The notes under the pieces are model-generated. The model did no database searches and was not told where the DNA came from. It saw only the letters and a program-made list of their open reading frames with translations. 64,000 nt of DNA from Lathyrus oleraceus (lineage: Eukaryota > Streptophyta > Magnoliopsida > Fabales > Fabaceae), in contig NC_066581.1 in the NCBI RefSeq assembly GCF_024323335.1, forward strand, positions 38,642,699-38,706,698, in the 5' to 3' direction. Shown here in pieces: positions 11,416 to 24,017 of the stretch. How positions within the stretch are numbered: position 1 is the first letter of the stretch; the number at the start of each line of letters is the position of its first letter. A program made the translations under genes and the position numbers.

Positions 11416-14400
11416 TTATACGAAGTATTTTTTAACTGCGTCCGCATTCACAGGGGATGGAAAATCCTCGCCATCCATGGTCGTCAGCAACAAGGCTCCT
11501 CCAGAGAAAACCTTCTTGACCACGAATGGACCTTCATAATTAGGTGTCCACATGCCCCTACGATCGTTCTGAGGAGGAAGGACCCTTTTCAACACCATAT
11601 CGCCTACGTGATACACACGAGGTCGCACCTTCCGGTCAAAAGCACGCTTCATCCGCTGCTGGTACAACTGCCCATGACAAATGGCCGCCAGCCTCTTTTC
11701 CTCAATCAGGCTCAACTCCTCGTACCGAGTCCTTACCCATTCAGCCTCTTGCAATTTTACGTCCATCAGGACTCTCAAAGAGGGAATCTGAACCTCAACC
11801 GGTAGCACAACTTCCATCCCATATACAAGCGAGAATGGCGTTGCCCCAGTAGATGTACGCACTGAAGTTCGATACCCATGCAACGCAAACGACAACATCT
11901 CATGCCAATCTTTATAGGTCACGACCATTTTCTGCACTATCTTCTTGATATTCTTATTGGCTGCCTCAACCGCCCCATTCATCTTCGGACGATAAGGAGA
12001 AGAATTGTGATGCTCGATTTTGAATTCCCGGCACAGTTCTACCATCATCTTATTATTCAAATTAGAACCATTATCAGTAATGATTCTTTCGGGAACCCCA
12101 TATCTGCAAATGATGTCTCTCTTCAGGAATCTGGCAACGACCTGCTTCGTCACATTTGCATAAGAGGCTGCTTCCACCCACTTGGTGAAGTAATCGATAG
12201 CCACTAATATGAACCGGTGCCCATTCGAAGCCGTAGGCTCGATCTTTCCAATCATATCAATGCCCCACATAGCGAACGGCCACGGAGATGACATTAAACT
12301 CAACGGATTTGGAGGTACGTGCACCTTGTCAGCATAAATCTGGCATTTATGACACTTCCGCACGAAATTGAAACATTGGGCCTCCATCGTCATCCAATAA
12401 TAACCAGCTCTTAACAGCTTTTTCACCATTGCATTCCCACTGGCATGGGTACCAAACGATCCCTCGTGCACTTCTTTCATCAATTGGCTTGCTTCTTTAT
12501 CATCAACACATCTGAGCAAAACCCAATCAAAATTCCGCTTGTACAAAACACCATCCTTGTTCAGATAGAACACCATGGCCAACCTCCTCAGAGTCTTTCG
12601 GTCCTTCTTGGATGCTCCCTCAGGATACTCCTGGGTCTCCAGGTAGCGTTTAATGTCATAGTACCACGGCTTCTCATCATCAGGCGTTGTTTCAACAGTA
12701 AACACATAAGCCGGTCTATCCAAACGTCCCACCTCAACACTTGGGAACTGATTCCACCACTACACCTTAATCAAGGCAGCCAGAGTAGCCAAAGCATCGA
12801 CTAACGGATTCTCTTCTCTAGGCACATGATGCAATACCACCTTGGTGAAAAACGTCAACAATCTCCTCGTATAATCCCGGTATGGAATCAAATGAGATTG
12901 ATGCGTATACCACTTTCCGTTAACCTGATTCACAACCAAAGATGAATCTCCATATATAACAAGGTTCTTGATCCGCAAATCAATCGCCTCTTTAATCCCC
13001 AAGATACAAGCTTCGTATTCAGCCACATTGTTGGTGCACTCGAATGTCAGTCGGGAAGCAAAAGGAATGTGAGATCCTTTCGGCGTAACCAAAACAGCAC
13101 CAACACCGCTACCATTCACGTTAACGACCCCATCAAACATCAGAATCCATTCGGATTCAGGGTCAGGCCCCTCCTCCGGGATTGGTTCCTCACAACCTTT
13201 CGATTTGAGAAACATGATGTCCTCATCAGGGAACTCAAACTTCATCGATTGATAATCCTCAATGGGTTGCTGAGCGAGATAATCAGACAATACACTCCCC
13301 TTGATCGCTTTCTGAGAGGTATACTGGATATCGTATTCGGTCAAAATCATTTGCCATCTCGCAACCCGTCCGGTCAACGCTGGCTTCTCAAAAATATACT
13401 TGATTGGATCCATCTTGGAAATCAATAAAGTGGTATGAACCAGCATATACTGCCTCAGTCGGCGAGCAGCCCATACCAAAGCACAACAAGTTTTCTTGAG
13501 TAATGAATATCTTGTTTCACAGTCGGTAAACTTTTTGCTAAGGTAGTAAATCGCATGCCCTTTTTGACCAGACTCGTCATGCTGCCCCAGTACACACCCC
13601 ATAGACCCCTCGAGGACCGTCAAGTACAGAATTAACGGTCGTCCCTCCACAGGAGGCATCAAAATCGGAGGCTCTTGCAAATACTCTTTTATCTTTTCAA
13701 ATGCCGCTTAGGAATCATTATTCCACCTGACCGTTTGATCTTTTCTTAGTAACTTGAATATAGGTTCACACGTGGCTGTTAGATGAGATATGAACCGCGA
13801 AATGTAGTTCAATCTACCTAAGAAACCACGAACCTCTTTTTCTGTTCTCGGTTCAGGCATTTCTCTTATTGCTTTTACTTTAGCAGGATCAACCTCGATT
13901 CCTCTTTCGCTCACAATAAACCCCAGCAATTTACCGGACCGCACTCCGAAAGTGCACTTATTCGGATTCAACCTCAATCTGAATTGTCTCAGCCGGTCAA
14001 ATAACTTGGCCAGATCCACCAGATGCCCCTCTTCCGTTTGGGACTTTGCTATCATGTCATCAACATAACATTCAATTTCATGATGAATCATATCATGAAA
14101 CAAAGTCACCATTGCCCTCTGATAAGTAGCACCGGCGTTCTTGAGACCAAATGGCATCACCTTATAACAAAAAGTTCCCCACGGTGTGATGAATGTTGTT
14201 TTCTCCATATCATTTGGCGATATTTTGATTTGATTATAGCCAGAAAAGCCATCCATGAAGGAAAACACCGAGAATTGATTTGTATTATCTACCAACACAT
14301 CGATGTAAGGTAGTGGGAAATCATCCTTCGGACTAGCTCTGTTCAAATCCCGGTAGTCCACACACATTCTCACCTTCTCATCCTTCTTCGGGACTGGCAC

Positions 14401-14865
14401 AATATTCGCGACCCAAGGCGGATAATTGGTAACAGCTAGGAATCCAGCATCCAACTGCTTCTGAACTTCCTCTTTAATTTTCATCGCCATCTCAGGTCGA
14501 GTTCTGCGCAACTTCTGCTTTACTGGAGGACAATCTGCTCTCAATGGTAGCTTGTGCACAACGATATCGATATCCAACCCTGGCATATCCTGATAAAACC
14601 AGGCGAAGATATCAACATATTCTTTCAACAGTGCTACCATTCTGCTCTTAACATTTGCCTCCAAAGCAGCCCCGATTTTCACTTCTTTTCTGACCTCCTC
14701 GGTACCCAGATTCACAATCTCAACCTGCTCCTCGTGCGGCTGAATCACCTTCTCCTCTTGTTTCAACAACCTGACTAATTCCTCCGGCAGTTCACAATCT
14801 TCTTCGCCTTCTTCTTCGGCATGATAGATCGGATTGTCGAAGTCATATGGGGTGTAACATGATTG
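11416..14865 (-). pseudogene. Ogre-B pol: RT, RNase H, archaeal RNase H, integrase
   Basis: One frame runs from about 14865 to the stop at 11416 with no frameshift but two in-frame stops: TAA at 13708-13710 (between RT and RNase H) and TAG at 12760-12762 (between archaeal RNase H and INT). Domains in order are RT (YRDLNRASPKDDFPL, YVDD at 14057-14068), RNase H (GSMGCVLGQHD), archaeal-type RNase H (VNGSGVGAVLVTP, YGDSSLVVNQV), then integrase with a zinc-binding HEGSFGTH...CHKCQIYAD region. The integrase DDE residues sit in MWGIDMIG, ITDNGSNL and GAVEAANKN. The second RNase H after the RT-linked one is typical of the Tat lineage. Confidence 0.93.
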
Positions 14866-15166
14866 TTATCAATGAGATCTGGCGAATGACCGCATCTGCA
14901 TGAATGCTTATTCATGCATTGCTTTAGAACTGGAGCGAAGCAATTTAAAAGGAAAATGAAAACAAACATTGCCATTTTTATTTTTGTTTATTTTTAAACT
15001 GCAAAAATAAATGAAAAACAGGGAACACTGCTTTTAATGAAAAACATCCATTTATTACTGATGCAAATTTTGCAAAATGAAACATGAGGTGGCCCTTACA
15101 ATGAACCATTACGTTTCGGGCAAAACGTATGGCTTTCATGCAGACAAAATTGAAAAACAGGAAATA
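14866..15166 (-). other. Non-coding gap between Ogre-B gag and pol, probable intron
   Basis: About 300 bp, AT-rich, lie at the place of the known Ogre intron. The upstream frame ends at GAG TAA (donor-like GTAAT). I could not fix an acceptor that restores the frame; a small insertion near 14850 may have disturbed it. Confidence 0.5.
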
Positions 15167-16864
15167 TTACTCTTCACGTAGAGTGGCAGTGCTGATCTTT
15201 TCGGCCTTCCAGTTCTGGACTTCCATCCCTGGTACGCACGGTTTTATCCAACCATCAAGCTCGCAGTTACTGTCAGTCTCTTCACCCACCGCATAGACGT
15301 GGCCTGAATCTTTAGCAATTACACCCACCATCACCTGACCATGCGCCGGCATGGGATTAGCATTAACATTCGGAGATGGTGCAAAATTGATGGCCTTGGA
15401 GTCTACCAAGTCTTAGACAACATGCTTGAAGGCTCTACAACCCTCAATTTTATGCCCTGGTGTACCAGAATGGAATTCACACTTGGCGTTCTCATCATAG
15501 TTAGGAGGCCTCTGATCTGGTCTTACCGGAGCCATTGTCCTCGGCTGAACCAACCCAAGATCCATCAACTTCTTAAATAGAAAAGCATATGTCACGGGTG
15601 GCCTATCAAACTGACGATCAATCCCCTTTCCTCTCACTTGGTACCCAACTCTCTGTGCTCTCTGATGAGGTGGCTGATGTTGCTGTTGTACCGATTGATT
15701 ACCAGCAGGAATGGTTACCGCAGTAGTGTGCTGGTAGTAATGATCCCTACCGTGTCCCCTTTGGGCATACACAGCACTCGATTCACCCTCATTCTTGCGC
15801 TGACCATTCCCAAATGGCTTCTTTACTCCAGATGACGGAGTATTTCCCTGTATTTTCCCCATTCTCAGCCAACTTTCAATTCTTTCCCCAGCCACTACTA
15901 TATCAGCAAAATTGGTAACCGGGCATCCTACCATTCTTTCAGCAAAGATCCCCTGCAGGGTACCCATGAATAGATCAGACATCTCCCGATCCACCAACGG
16001 AGGTTGAACTCTGGCAGCCAATTCCCTCCACCTCTGCGCGTATTCTTTAAACCCGTCGTTAGGCTTCTGAGACATACCCTGCAACTGGGTACGACTAGGA
16101 GCCATATCAGCATTGAATTGGTATTGTTTAAAGAATGCATCACCAAGATCCTGCCAGCTTTTGATATCCGATGATCTCAACTTGGTATACCATTCCAGAG
16201 ACCCGCCAGACAAGCTGTCCTAGAAGAAGTACATCCAGAGCTTCTGGTCCATTGTATAGGCAGATATCTTTCGGACAAAGGCCTGGAGATGAGTTTCCGG
16301 GCAAGAACTCCCATTGTATTTATTAAACGTGGGCACTTTAAACTTTTGTGGGATCACAATCCCCTCAACCAGCCCCATGTTTGTCATGTTGATAGCCCCA
16401 GGAGTAGCATGGCTTTCCAGAGCCCTGATCTTCTCTGCTAGCACCTGAATCTCTTTGTTTGGTGGTTGGACACCGTATTGACCAAACTGTTCATTCAGCA
16501 CAGAGAACTTATCTTCCTCCCTATCCTCCTCAACCCCAAAGAAAGGAGGAAACTGATCATCCTTCAGATTATTGCCCATAGGACCTGGTACACCGCCTGC
16601 AGCGAAACCAAAACCTCCCCCATTGTTGATCACTACACCGACAGTAGTTGCCTTCCTTCTGGGATCACCACCGTCCCTAGAACCACCAAGATCATTGTTG
16701 GAAACACCCTCCTGATTATTACCACTGTTGGCAGCTGAAGCCCGCTCAAGCTTCTCCACTTTCTCAACCAATGCCTTCTGCCCCAAGGCGAACCCTTGCA
16801 TAACATTGATCAACTCTCCCATCTTCTCTTTCAGCTCGAGAATATCTGCGTTGGATGTATCCAT
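15167..16864 (-). pseudogene. Ogre-B gag and C-terminal linker, protease missing
   Basis: This is the capsid-like gag of an Ogre element in one frame, from a likely ATG at 16862-16864; the open frame continues upstream to 17026 with a PHRYPTR motif that may belong to gag. Landmarks are a coiled-coil-like start (ILELKEKMGELINVMQGF), the gag core GGSLEWYTKL, and a CxxHx4GHx4C knuckle (CEFHSGTPGHKIEGC). In-frame stops are TAG at 16220-16222 and TAA at 15413-15415, with no frameshifts. After NPMPAH the frame goes almost directly to the linker ELDGWIKPCVPG and ends at 15167. No aspartic protease DTG-type site is seen, so that domain appears deleted. Confidence 0.85.
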
Positions 16865-18130
16865 CAGTTTGGGTCTGTTGCGTCTGGTAGGGTATCTGTG
16901 TGGACGTGTTACGTGCAAGGGAATGATTCTACGTGCGCGAGCAATGATTCCTGAAACAATCAAGCACGTTAGAAACTGACACCTGCAAAATAGAAGACAA
17001 GTTATTATGATTATGCATGAATGCAATGTCTATCCATATGAGGAACACTCTGTCTTTCGATCCTGGTTTCATCGAGACGGATAATAATTTGACAACAATA
17101 TTCTGACATCAGGATGTCTCTCAACCGGGATCTCAATCGAGAATGTACCCTGAGTATGGATAGACATGAGTTAGATGCGGATGAATGCAAAATGTGGATG
17201 ATGTAGATGCATGAATGCAATGCACTGTGCCATCCTCCCAGTCCTCTGAAAATCAACTGCACTGAGTTTCGGTCTCTGAACTGATCACAACCATCTGAGG
17301 GAACGAGTAACCACAATTCCGACTTAGGGTTCCGAAATAAACGGAACCTGAGGATATATCACCATCACCACTGAAAAGTCACTGATCTGATAACAACAAA
17401 CTCATTTGTACCAACCCAAGGAATCCTGAAATAAACGGATCCCCACTGATAAATACCACGGACAGAACTCCGGCGTCTCAGAAATAAATATCCATAAATC
17501 CGACTTATAAACAGGACTCTGATCAATAACTGAACCATTAGTCACCATCAAAGTCACCATCAGAACATGCATCTGTAAGATCAACCCTCCCCTCACAGGT
17601 GAATTCTAACAAGGTCATCCTAAGGCGGATAATGGTCTCGACAATCGGACAAGATACTCAACGGGTTTGCCCTTTCGGGTGTGCCGTTGCAGCTCTCATA
17701 AGATCGTCTAAACCAAAGATCCGGGAAAGAACGGTCACCGGAGTCAATAGCTCAGATGACGTGACTCAACCAAAGTGGATACTCCACAAAGGAAGAGCAC
17801 TCTCAAATGAACCTCGTCCGGCTTGTGGTATGTCACGTCGCCAAAAACATGTTGACCTAACATGAGAGGCAACATGAGACCACGATAATCCTAGGTGTAT
17901 ACTCGGGCCTGGGTTTTAGCCCCACTCAGAACACTCACCCCAAATCAGAGGAACCCACCTGTCCAGAATCAGCACAATGATAATATGATGCATGCAAACA
18001 TATATGCAAATAATCACAGTATAATAATCATGAATGCAAACATATATGCAAATAATCACAGTATAATTCTAGAGAGCGCTAGGATTGACTCGCTTAGGGA
18101 AGATGGACCAGCAAGAGGTCAACTTCTATG
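16865..18130 (-). other. Ogre-B leader
   Basis: This 1.25-kb untranslated leader lies between the PBS and gag. It matches the Ogre-A leader in part (17120-17600), but the ORF1 seen in Ogre-A at 420-885 is absent. A short direct repeat containing ATGCAAACATATATGCAAAT occurs twice near 17990-18065. Confidence 0.75.
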
Positions 18131-18149
18131 TCCCCAGCAAAGTCGCCAG
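18131..18149 (-). other. Ogre-B primer-binding site
   Basis: Two bases inside the 5' LTR the sense strand reads TGGCGACTTTGCTGGGGAC. The leading TGG pairs with a tRNA CCA end. Arginine tRNA is the primer I recall for Ogre elements; I could not check it here. Confidence 0.8.
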
Positions 18150-18150
18150 C

Positions 18151-21100
18151 TGTCGCATCCGCGAAAAACAATCGGAGGGAAAAAGCGAAACAAACAAAGC
18201 CGCCACCGTGCGTTATTTATCCCAAAGGAGGGAAAGGAAACACTCGAAGTAAACCTGGAAAGGAAATGGTCTTACGACCAGAGATTGCAAGGATCGGGAG
18301 TCGGTTACGCAAGGGGAAGGTATTAGCACCCCCTCACGTCCGTCGTACTCGACGGGATCCGCGCTCAAAAGAATAGAATAAGGTTGCTAAATAACTGGTC
18401 AAAGAATGCACGCACACTGGAATACAACACAGATGGAAGAAGAGGGGAACGGGCTCGCTAGGATATCGCATCCTATGCCTACGTATCTCATCTGGAATGA
18501 GAATCAGAGCTACCGTAGTTCGGCTAATGCACGCCGAAACAAAACGCACACCAAGACGCTGAGACATCAGAGCAAACACACAATTGGAATCGGAATGCCA
18601 ATCGCTGGTCTTACATCCAACTCCGAACAAAAGAAACTGGAAACAGATAGCCAATCGCTGGGCTTACATCTGACTCCACAAACAAACAACAAACTGGAAA
18701 CCGAATGCCAATCGCTGGGCTTACATCAGACTCCAAACACACACACAAACGGGAAACCGAATGCCATTCGCTGGGCTTACATCAGACTCCAAACACACGC
18801 AAAAAAGAAAAGGGCGCCCGGAGAGATCTCGCACGATCTCCTGCCTACGTACCTCATCTGGTATGAGGATCAGGGCGACGTAGTTCCCCTGAACAAGGGA
18901 GAAATTTCTATCCTTACCAGAGACTGGGAAATGACAAACTAAAAGGGAGACTGACTCGAGCCTAATAGTTATCATGTAATCCACAATAGTCCTAGGTTGA
19001 GGTTTCTAACAAGAGTTTGACTCACACAGGCAGTGAGTCAACTCAAGTCTATCTCTACGTACATTCAACTTCCTCGAAAGTTGATCATACGACTCCTACA
19101 GAAAGGATATGAGAAGCCAAACAGATAAACATCAAAAGCAATCAGCACACACTATACGCAAACAAGTGGCTCATGCAAGGTTGGGCTTTAGTCAAGGGGT
19201 CATATCGACCTTGACAAACAAGCCAAATACTGGAATGGATGGTCAGGCTCTTAACCTCTAGCATTGAGAGTTAGGGTGAGCAGATGAAATGGAGATAAGG
19301 GTTATGCCTCATAGCTCTTAACCCGGGCCAGGGTGAGCTTGGATCAAAGAATGTGTGGGAGTCCAGAATGTGGGACTCTATTCCACATGACTGACACAAC
19401 AAGATTTTGGGTTTTTATTCACAGTGCATCAACACATGGTGTGAGCAAGATGAAAGACACAACTGAATAGCAGGGGATGGATTGCACATCCCTTTTATCT
19501 GCCAATGCCTCTTCACTCAGGAGGTCTTTACATGTACAAGGCACAAAGGTAAACAAGCACAAACATTGCCTCTTAAGGAGGGCTTCAGACAGGTGCCTGC
19601 CAATAACAGCAGGTCTTCTAGACTACATGGAGATCAAGGAAAATACCTAAGTGGTATGCCAACCACAAGCAAAGCAAAGCAACTCAAATAATGAGTTAAA
19701 GCGGCTAAAGTACCTGTAAGAAAAGCTAAACCAGTCAATATTTAAATTCAGACAAATCAGACAATTAATCTCAGTCAGACAACCAATCATCAGACAACAA
19801 TGGTGCAAGGCATAAGATGCAAGCAAACTAAATTGATTCACCAACCACAAGACCTACAAAACAGCAAGGTTAATCAGCCAAAATAACTTGTATCTCAAGT
19901 GATGAGATCATATCAACCAATGTGGCTAATTGCTTGAAACCTGAAATGCACAGCTCAAAATGTGAGTCCAAACCCCTAAGGCAAAGCCTAGGGTCAAAAG
20001 TGAAGTAAAAATTCAAAACAGAAGCTAAAATTCAACATGGATCATCTTTAATCAATCATGAACATGTCCTAAAAAGGACCAACTCAAAATCATCAAGCAA
20101 GGGCATGTAATAAGCAAGAGAAGTCAAAGGCAAATTCAAAGCTCACATTTGATCATTGAGAATGAAAATTCCAAATCAAAACAGAAATGATTCAAACAAT
20201 TATGAAATTTTTTGTGAGCATACAACATGTCCAATGTAATCATCATACCAAAAATTGTAAATAGAAGAGATCAATTGGTCTATCAATGAAAATGATCAAG
20301 TAGGACATCCAATTGTGTGACATACATTATCACACCATGCAATCATGTGTATAAAACAGAAATGGAAAATGATAAAAATACACAATCAAGCCTCAAACAT
20401 CCATCAACATGTTAAGAATCATCATGCAAAATTTCATGGCATTTGGATCAATATCAAGCATTTCACAATAGGAAGAATGGAGCAATGTCACAAAAGCATA
20501 CATGTTCACATGATCATGCACAATTCAAAATCCAGCCATGGTAAAATCATGAAATCCACACCAAAAAATAAAGGACATTCCAAGGATCATGTAGCAAAAA
20601 GAATGGATTTATTTGGATCATTTTTCAATTTAATATGCATTTTTGAAGTTGGCAAAAAAAATTTGAATTAAAATGAATCATGAACATGTAATTATGGAGG
20701 GAAAGAATAAAATGAGGATTAATTTGAAAACACGCTGCCATCAGGAATCGAAGCGAGGGAGAGCGTATGAATGAAACGCTGAGTTTCATTAAAGGACGTG
20801 GCCTCCATGTCATGGTCAGAGGTTGTGTGGCACGGTCAAACGAAAACTGGCAAATGAAGTTGCCAACAGGACGAACACATGGCGAAACGTGGCACATGAA
20901 TGAGACAAAACCCTAGGCCAGCTCGTCATGAACCAGACGGCGGCGCTAGGGCTGAAACAACCGTCTTCCTCGCGAAGACGACGGTGAACAGTGTCCTTCA
21001 ACCAAAATTTTTCCAGAACTTTGAAATGAATACACCAAATGAAAGGTCTCAACATGTAGGTTTCAAATCCACTAATATTTCACACTAATTCATCATGTAC

Positions 21101-22882
21101 ACAACAAATCGAACAAAATCATTAATGAATTCAAAACTTCAATCACACGTATCTCACTCAATAGTACACCAAATCACATGAATTTTAGCTCAGATTAATC
21201 AGCATTCAATGTTCTACAAGATTATACACATAAAACAGATAATTAAGAGGATCGAAAATGTGACCTCTTGAAGATCAACTTCTGGAAATGCACGATCCAA
21301 GGCTTGGCAAGCTTCAAATCTACTCCAAAATACTTGTTATGAAGATTGATGAAGAATTTGAGGCTTGGAACTGTGTAGATCTTGCTTAAATCTCAACTTC
21401 CATGGCTATGTTCTTGAGCTTCACCTGCACAATTCTGGTCCAATCTTGATGATCCAAGGCTTGATCTGTACTAAATCCACACCAGGGAACAAGAATATGG
21501 AAGAATATAGCAAGGTTATGTGAAGATAATTTGAATTATGATTGAGAGAAAAAATGGAGGGAAAATGTTCTAGATCTAGAAATGGTGAATAATGAACAAT
21601 TATGTTACAATTATCTATTTATATGCTGGCTTAATCCATTTCCTAATCACACTTAACTTGGCTAATGAAATTTTAATTCAAAAATGAGGTGTAGTGCAAA
21701 ATTTGGTTTTTTCACCCAATGCATGCAACATGCACGTGAACAGTAACAATGGCCATGCAATTTTACTTAAAATCCTCCTATGAACATGTTGGAATAGTTA
21801 AAAAGTCCATATGATGCACCAATTTCAAATTCATGATTTTCCCTTCAAAATGGGCATGAAAATGCAAGTGATCATGTGATGAAATTTCATGTAATATGAT
21901 GAATGATTTGGAAAGTTCATGTCATGAGAAGAATTTGGCAAAAAGGAGCACTCAATTTGGAGTTATGAGTCAAAAGTTATGCCCTTTTGAAGTTTCATGG
22001 ACACTTGGCAATGATTGGATCATATCTCCTCAACCATTCATCATAAATTCATGATCTTAGACTTTTTGGAAATGAGAGAGAAAGATCTTCAACTATCATG
22101 TTGGACAAAAATTCATTTGAAGCTTCTTTGATGATGTAAAATCAAGTTGAATTTGGACCAAAATCTTTCCATTTTTGGAAACTTTCAATTACAGGTCACT
22201 TTCCATTTTTGGAAAGTTTTGATCTGGCCTCAAATTCTTCAAGATATGCATTTGCAATGAAAAACAAGCCTCTTTTGAACATGAATGAGATGTTGAAACT
22301 CATTTCTCCACCTCATAGCCTTCAATTGACTTTCTGTTGACTTTTATGGCCCCCAAATGACTTGAACATGCTCAGATGACCTTGAGCCTCAACCACTTGA
22401 TGAAATGGCTCCAAAATGAAACCCTAGCTTATACAAGCTCAATAAAATCATATGATGATCTCCTTCTCAAGAAAAAAAAACCTCATCTCCTTGAAAATCC
22501 CTGGTTGGAAGAATGGCACTGATTAGGGTTGACCAGAGGTCAAAACCCTAATCCCAAAGAATCTGAGCATGAACAATGAGCCCCTTGAGGATGACATAAC
22601 CATGATGATGATGATATACCCTTGCAAACAAGATACTGCTCAACCTCCTTGGAGAACCAAGAAAACCCTAATTGAAGCACAAACCCTCAGATGGCTAGTG
22701 ATCAATTTATGAGACCCTCAGGCTTGAACCTCTTAACCTCTTCATCTTCAGAGAAAGACTTAGGAGGATAACCTGTTTATTCTCACATGATATGCAATAT
22801 GCAATGACTAATGCCCTACAAAATGAAATGCAATATGCTAAGCTAGTCCCAAGAAGAGGAGGGCAAATTTTGAGGTGTTACA
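18151..22882 (-). repeat. Ogre-B 5' LTR (4732 bp)
   Basis: Same length as the 3' LTR copy at 3386-8117. It ends in ATGCGACA at 18151 on the sense strand and starts TGTAACACC at 22882. It carries the element promoter. Confidence 0.95.
21613..21625 (-). promoter_or_regulatory. TATA-like box in Ogre-B 5' LTR
   Basis: The sense strand reads CATATAAATAGAT, a good TATA box with no competing close match seen nearby. The equivalent site is kept in the other LTR near 6850. A transcript start a few tens of bases downstream is inferred. Confidence 0.45.
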
Positions 22883-24017
22883 CTTGGCACATCAACCAAT
22901 TGAAGATTATCAGTTTGTTCAGTACGACTTCCCTGATGAGGAGATTCTGTATTTGAAAATGGAAGATTGCGATGAGCCTACGCTCGATGAAGGGACAAAG
23001 CCTGGTTCTTGATGGAGCATGGTGTTTGATGACGCTGTTAATCAGTATGGAAATGGTATTGGGGCAGTGATTATTACTCCTCCGGGCACACATTTTCCTT
23101 TTACAGCAAGGCTAACTTTCAAATGCACGAATAATATGGAGGAGTATGAGGCCTGTATTATGGGTTTAGAAGAGTGTATTGATCTTAGGATCAAACATTT
23201 TGATGTTTATGGTGATTCGGCCCTTGTTGTTAATCAGATTAAGGGTGAATGGGAGACGAATCAGCCTGGCCTCATCCCATATAGTGATTATGTGAGGAGG
23301 ATATCAATGTTCTTTACTGAGGTTGACTTCCATCATATTCCTCGAGATGAGAATCGGATGACAGATGCTCTTGCTACACTTCCTTCAATGATTGTGGTGA
23401 AATTTCGGAATGAAGTCCCCAATATTACTATGATGCGCTTGGATAGACCAACTCATGTATTTGCAGTTGAAGAAGTGAAAGATGATAAGCCATGGTATTA
23501 TGATATCAAATGTTTTCTTCAGAGTCAGATTTACCCGCCTGGGGCATCTGTTAAAGATAATAAGACTTTGAGGAGATTATCTGGAAGTTTCTACCTCAAT
23601 GGCGATGTGCTTTATAAGAGAAACTTTGAAATGGTTTTGCTCAGATGCGTGGATAGACACAAAGCAGACCTGTTGATGACTGAAGTCCATGAGGGTTCAT
23701 TTGGTACTCATTCCAATGGACATGCCATGGCAAAGAAGATGTTGAGAGCAGGCTACTATTGGCCGACAATGGAGTCTGACTGCTGCAAATATGTGAAGAA
23801 ATGCCACAAGTGTCAGATTTATGCGGATAAGATTCATATTCCCCCGACGCTTCTGAATGTGATTTCATCACCTTGGCATTTCTCTATGTGGGGAATTGAC
23901 ATGATTGGCATGATAGAGCCAAAGGCGTCCAACGGTCACAGATTTATTCTCGTAGCTATTGATTACTTCACCAAATGGGTAGAAGCAGCATCGTATGCCA
24001 ACGTGACCAGGAAGGTT
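22883..24017 (+). pseudogene. Ogre-A pol part 2: archaeal RNase H and integrase N-terminus
   Basis: This continues the Ogre-A pol frame after Ogre-B; the CTTGG duplication makes the join in frame. It has the end of RNase H, a TGA at 23010-23012, then archaeal-type RNase H (GNGIGAVIITPPGTH, YGDSALVVNQI, DENRMTDALATL). Next come the integrase zinc-binding region (HEGSFGTH...CHKCQIYAD) and the first catalytic Asp in MWGIDMIG. It is cut after SYANVTRKV by SIRE-A at 24018 and resumes at 32124. Confidence 0.92.

Larger units (their letters stand above)
3386..22882 (-). mobile_element. Ogre-B: complete 19.5-kb Ogre-type Ty3/gypsy element
   Basis: This full element lies in minus orientation. It has two 4732-bp LTRs with TG...CA ends and is flanked by the target duplication CTTGG (3381-3385 and 22883-22887). 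In sense order it has the 5' LTR, PBS, leader, gag, an intron-like gap, RT-RNase H-archaeal RNase H-INT, a 3' UTR with tandem repeats, a polypurine tract and the 3' LTR. By eye the LTRs differ at about 60-65 of 4732 positions (about 1.3%). It looks defective: four in-frame stops and no protease domain. Confidence 0.95.
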
